A DNA stretch of 64,000 bases from Advenella mimigardefordensis DPN7 (GTDB lineage Bacteria > Pseudomonadota > Gammaproteobacteria > Burkholderiales > Burkholderiaceae_B): NCBI RefSeq assembly GCF_000521505.1, contig NZ_CP003915.1, positions 3,286,001 through 3,350,000 of the forward strand, in the 5' to 3' direction. Below are positions 61,353 to 64,000 of the stretch, in pieces; the first letter of the stretch is position 1; each line of letters begins with the position of its first letter. The translations under genes were made by a program, and so were the position numbers. Below the pieces are notes generated by a model. That model searched no databases, had not been told where the DNA came from, and saw nothing but the letters and a program-made list of their open reading frames with translations.

Positions 61353-63821
61353 TCAGCCCTGCTCTTCCAGGTTCAAGGGCAGCCAGACCCGGCGCATCGA
61401 CGGGTCCTCCGCATCCTCTTCGTTGATGAACCCGAGTGATGTCATCAGATGCAGCATGGGTCGATTACTTGACAGCACCACGCCTTCAAGATAGCTCAGT
61501 TGCTGCTGACGGGCGGCCAGAATAAGCGCATCCATCAAGCTACGTCCAAGACCGCGCTTCTGCCATTCATCACTGATAACCAGCGCATATTCAGCACCCA
61601 CACCATCAGCATTGCGCAGGTAATGCGCCAGACCGATAATGATCTCTTGCGGTAAGCCGCGGTTAGCCGGATTCGGGATTTGGGTGGTCGCGACCAGCGC
61701 AAGTTCGCGATGATAATCTACATACGTATAACGAGTGAGCATCTTGGGCGTCAGCTCTCGCATCATGGACACGAAACGCATATAGCGTGATTTTTCCGAA
61801 AGCCCGCGAATGAAATCCTGTAACGCGTCGGCATCCTCGGGACGAATGGGACGCAACACCCAGGGTGAGCCATCTGCAAACACGCGACTCTGAACCAGAT
61901 GCGTCGGATACGGATAAATCGCCATATGGCTGAAGCCGGTTTTCTGCGGAATCGCGACAGGCGTTGAGACATCCAGCCTGATGTTGATTTCGTGGATATG
62001 CAAGTCCCGATAGCCAAGGACAATCGGATCGAGCTCAACAGATTCAATGGCAGGCAATTCGCTGACCATTTCGCTGATGGTTTCCAGCAATCCCTGCAAT
62101 TTGCGCAGAATCTGCGGCTCTACATAAGATTGCAGCTCCTGGCGCCAGACGCGGCTGCGCTCGATCAGCTTACCAGCCAGATTCAGATTGAGCGGCGGCA
62201 GATCCACACCCCGATCCGAAGCAGAAAAGCGCACCAAATGTCCGCCTTCGCCAAACCAGATCCATGGCCCGAAAATCGGATCGCGACTGACACGAATCAT
62301 GACCGAAGGAACGTCGTCCTGCGTACTGAAATGTTCATCTTCTTCGTCACGCTCCCAGTGCACATCCGGGTGAAAGCACTCCAGCAGCGCAATACATTGT
62401 TCACGAGAAAGCTGATCGCCCCCCTCCCTGCCGGCGGCCTCCAGAATCGCGCGTGCCTGTTCCAGCTCTGCCGGCCGCTGTCCGGAATGTACATAACGGG
62501 TTTGCTGCAGCAGTTGCTGATTATAGTGATAGGACGTAAGTGACAAAACCGCACTGAGCGCCGTTTCCGGCGTGCGAAAGGCTGGCATACCGGTTTGATC
62601 CAGCAGCCGGCGCAGGGGACGCATTTTGGCTTCTCCCAGCAGGCAGGTCACGATAGGCTTGCTCGCACCGGGCGCGAATGCGGCCAGCGCCTCAACCACT
62701 TTGGGCATATCACAAAACTCATCCGGCGCCAGAATCACCATGACTGCATCTACCTGACTATCTGCAATCAGACAGCGCAAGCCTTCAATCAGCGCATCGG
62801 GCGTGAGCGGCACATAGGGAATCACCGGATTATCAACCAGGGTGCTAACGCCAAAAATTTCGCTCAGACACTTGACCGTACCCTGGGTCAGGGTCGCCAT
62901 CAACATGGAACTTTCAGCAGGAATCGCATCCTGCACCAGCTGCGCCGACGCACGGCCATTGGCCAGCATGGCAATCTTGCCGCCGCGCGGTCTTCTGGCG
63001 TAGGACATGGCCTTGATGGCGGCAAACAGTTCAACAAAATAATTCACGCGAATCGCGCCTGCCCGCCTGAGCGCTGCATCCAGCACTGCATCACTGCCGG
63101 ACAGTTCCGCATCGGAGCGACCGGCACGCAATACAATCACCGGTTTCACACTGGATGCAGCGCGCAACGCACTGATCAGTTCCCTGCCCGAAGTGAGTTT
63201 ATCCAGGTACAAGGCAATGCTGTCTGTGCGCGGATCGGTGGCCAGATACTCCACCAGTTCCGGCAGATCAACATCGGTCACCTCTCCCAGCGATACGGCA
63301 GCAGACAATCCCAAATTGACATCTTCGGCCCAGTCGATGATAGAACGCAACAGCATGCGCGATTGCGATATCACGGCAATCCGTCCTGCGCGCGGCTGCA
63401 TCTGCGCCAGACTCAGGTTCAGATTCAGATGCGGTCGATAAATACCGAAAGCGCGCGGCCCCAGCAGCATGACGCTATGCTCCTGACACCAGGCCTGAAT
63501 CAGATCACGGGTGTCCTGCGGCGCCTGATCAACCACCTGACCGGGCAACAACAGTAGCGCACGCGGGGGCGCCACTGCCATTTGCTGCAGAACAGCAGCC
63601 AGCAACCCGGACCGGACACAAATCACGGCAAGGTCACGGCCAGGCGTCATTGTCCACTGCGACAGCTGTTGCTGCGCCAAGGCAGGGTCGTCTGGCAGCG
63701 GTAGTAAATCGGTGGCGGACCGCAGGTAGGCTGGAACCTGCGTGAAAACGGCAAGCTCGGTGTCGGCAACAACACATAGCGAGCGTGGTTCAAAAAATGC
63801 CGCGAGTCGGTGGCGCAACAT
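61353..63821 (-). CDS. Pat-type protein lysine acetyltransferase (acyl-CoA synthetase-like domain fused to GNAT)
   Basis: 822 residues. The first about 640 are built like NDP-forming acyl-CoA synthetases: CoA-binding domain (FFEPRSLCVV), succinyl-CoA-ligase-like domain (VISQSRMLLRSI, VLRAGRSDAELSGSDAVLDAALRRAG in pieces) and a degraded ATP-grasp part. The last 160 are a GNAT domain (WVLRPIRPEDADALQDFIRGL; acetyl-CoA motif QKRGLGRSLMDALI). This is the Pat/YfiQ design, which acetylates and shuts off acetyl-CoA synthetase. The HTGALAG segment with the phospho-histidine of true synthetases is missing, consistent with a regulatory, not catalytic, first part. AGAGGA precedes ATG 63821. Confidence 0.88.
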   Translation of the reverse strand: MLRHRLAAFFEPRSLCVVADTELAVFTQVPAYLRSATDLLPLPDDPALAQQQLSQWTMTPGRDLAVICVRSGLLAAVLQQMAVAPPRALLLLPGQVVDQAPQDTRDLIQAWCQEHSVMLLGPRAFGIYRPHLNLNLSLAQMQPRAGRIAVISQSRMLLRSIIDWAEDVNLGLSAAVSLGEVTDVDLPELVEYLATDPRTDSIALYLDKLTSGRELISALRAASSVKPVIVLRAGRSDAELSGSDAVLDAALRRAGAIRVNYFVELFAAIKAMSYARRPRGGKIAMLANGRASAQLVQDAIPAESSMLMATLTQGTVKCLSEIFGVSTLVDNPVIPYVPLTPDALIEGLRCLIADSQVDAVMVILAPDEFCDMPKVVEALAAFAPGASKPIVTCLLGEAKMRPLRRLLDQTGMPAFRTPETALSAVLSLTSYHYNQQLLQQTRYVHSGQRPAELEQARAILEAAGREGGDQLSREQCIALLECFHPDVHWERDEEDEHFSTQDDVPSVMIRVSRDPIFGPWIWFGEGGHLVRFSASDRGVDLPPLNLNLAGKLIERSRVWRQELQSYVEPQILRKLQGLLETISEMVSELPAIESVELDPIVLGYRDLHIHEINIRLDVSTPVAIPQKTGFSHMAIYPYPTHLVQSRVFADGSPWVLRPIRPEDADALQDFIRGLSEKSRYMRFVSMMRELTPKMLTRYTYVDYHRELALVATTQIPNPANRGLPQEIIIGLAHYLRNADGVGAEYALVISDEWQKRGLGRSLMDALILAARQQQLSYLEGVVLSSNRPMLHLMTSLGFINEEDAEDPSMRRVWLPLNLEEQG

Positions 63822-63953
63822 ACATCCTCTTGACGGTTGAATGATTTGAACGGGCCATATCTTTTTATATAAACAGCTGATTCATTTGCTCTGGCCATTC
63901 ATAACATTTTAAACTGACTCTCTTCTGATTTATCCAATTGCCGAGCAATCACA

Positions 63954-64000
63954 ATGAATACGCCCCAATCTGCCCCGACAGCAGTCCGCACCCGGTTCGC
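63954..64000 (+). CDS. gltX: 5' end of a gene, probably glutamyl-tRNA synthetase
   Basis: Partial at the right edge: ATG 63954 reads MNTPQSAPTAVRTRF before the window ends. The last four residues VRTRF match the usual opening of GltX (VRTRFAPSPTG) after a short variable lead, as in relatives. It is divergent from the acetyltransferase gene. No clear ribosome site. The call rests on five residues. Confidence 0.5.
   Translation, partial: MNTPQSAPTAVRTRF

Noticed and set aside
62595..63557. 320-codon open frame opposite the acetyltransferase gene
   Set aside because: Antisense shadow of a conserved gene; composition dominated by His, Gln and Arg.
1..64000. CRISPR arrays, rRNA genes, complete insertion sequences and prophage
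   Set aside because: No regularly spaced repeats, rRNA segments, intact transposase or phage structural genes were seen on either strand.

Overview
The window looks like a chromosomal segment of a betaproteobacterium of the Burkholderiales, family Alcaligenaceae (an Advenella/Bordetella relative is my best guess). The reasons are a Bug-type tripartite-tricarboxylate binding protein, a CydDC-like fused exporter, the gene orders ribD-ribE, rplM-rpsI-argC and pmbA/darP, and protein sequences of the Alcaligenaceae type. The species call is inference from memory of these families; no search was run.

Layout. 0-8.4 kb: metabolic and transport genes (lactate/malate dehydrogenase-like enzyme, DJ-1/PfpI protein, LysR regulator, IlvD/Edd sugar-acid dehydratase with a Bug binding protein, alpha/beta hydrolase, LysE exporter). 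8.4-11.1 kb: a poorly explained stretch with a strong promoter and hairpins, a GNAT-like gene, a repeat-rich beta-helix (bactofilin-like) protein whose 5' end is split by a frameshift at an A8 tract, and a small acidic secreted protein. 11.36-11.78 kb: a complete guanidine-II (mini-ykkC) riboswitch unit driving the guanidinium exporter gene sugE/gdx. 12-17.2 kb: Kef-type K+/H+ antiporter, methyltransferase, periplasmic asparaginase, DUF3829 lipoprotein. 17.3-21.2 kb: small secreted proteins and a copper-handling set (DUF2946, SCO1, PCuAC, PepSY membrane protein). 21.4-24.7 kb: Dyp-type peroxidase plus YdeP-type molybdopterin oxidoreductase. 26-31.3 kb: fused ABC exporter, class III alcohol dehydrogenase and VOC protein. 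31.4-34.9 kb: an apparent zinc-starvation (Zur) regulon with two GTTATAAC-type palindromes, a COG0523 GTPase, an alternative ribosomal protein L36 and a Fur-family regulator.

35.6-37.45 kb holds an arsenic operon arsR-arsH-arsC whose arsenite pump gene (acr3) is cut off after about 50 codons. From there to a tRNA-Ser gene at 46.35 kb lies an accessory region, AT-rich in its middle: a small-protein/membrane-protein pair, a BrnA-like orphan, an SPFH protein, and a graveyard of what look like type VI secretion effector/immunity genes (frameshifted DUF3396 immunity gene, truncated PAAR-like gene, two toxin-like fragments, two related Cys-containing secreted proteins and a 90-bp direct repeat). 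A RelE-type toxin/antitoxin pair and an ISL3 transposase remnant follow. The tRNA-Ser 3' end faces this region, and its 5' end is duplicated in tandem on the other side, so this is a plausible genomic-island junction.

46.56-64 kb is a conserved housekeeping core: ribE-ribD, nrdR, glyA, a YbhB protein, tyrS, anmK, erpA, a DUF6776-like protein, argC, rpsI-rplM, a TRAP binding protein, pmbA, darP, an esterase, a Pat-type protein acetyltransferase and the first codons of what is probably gltX.
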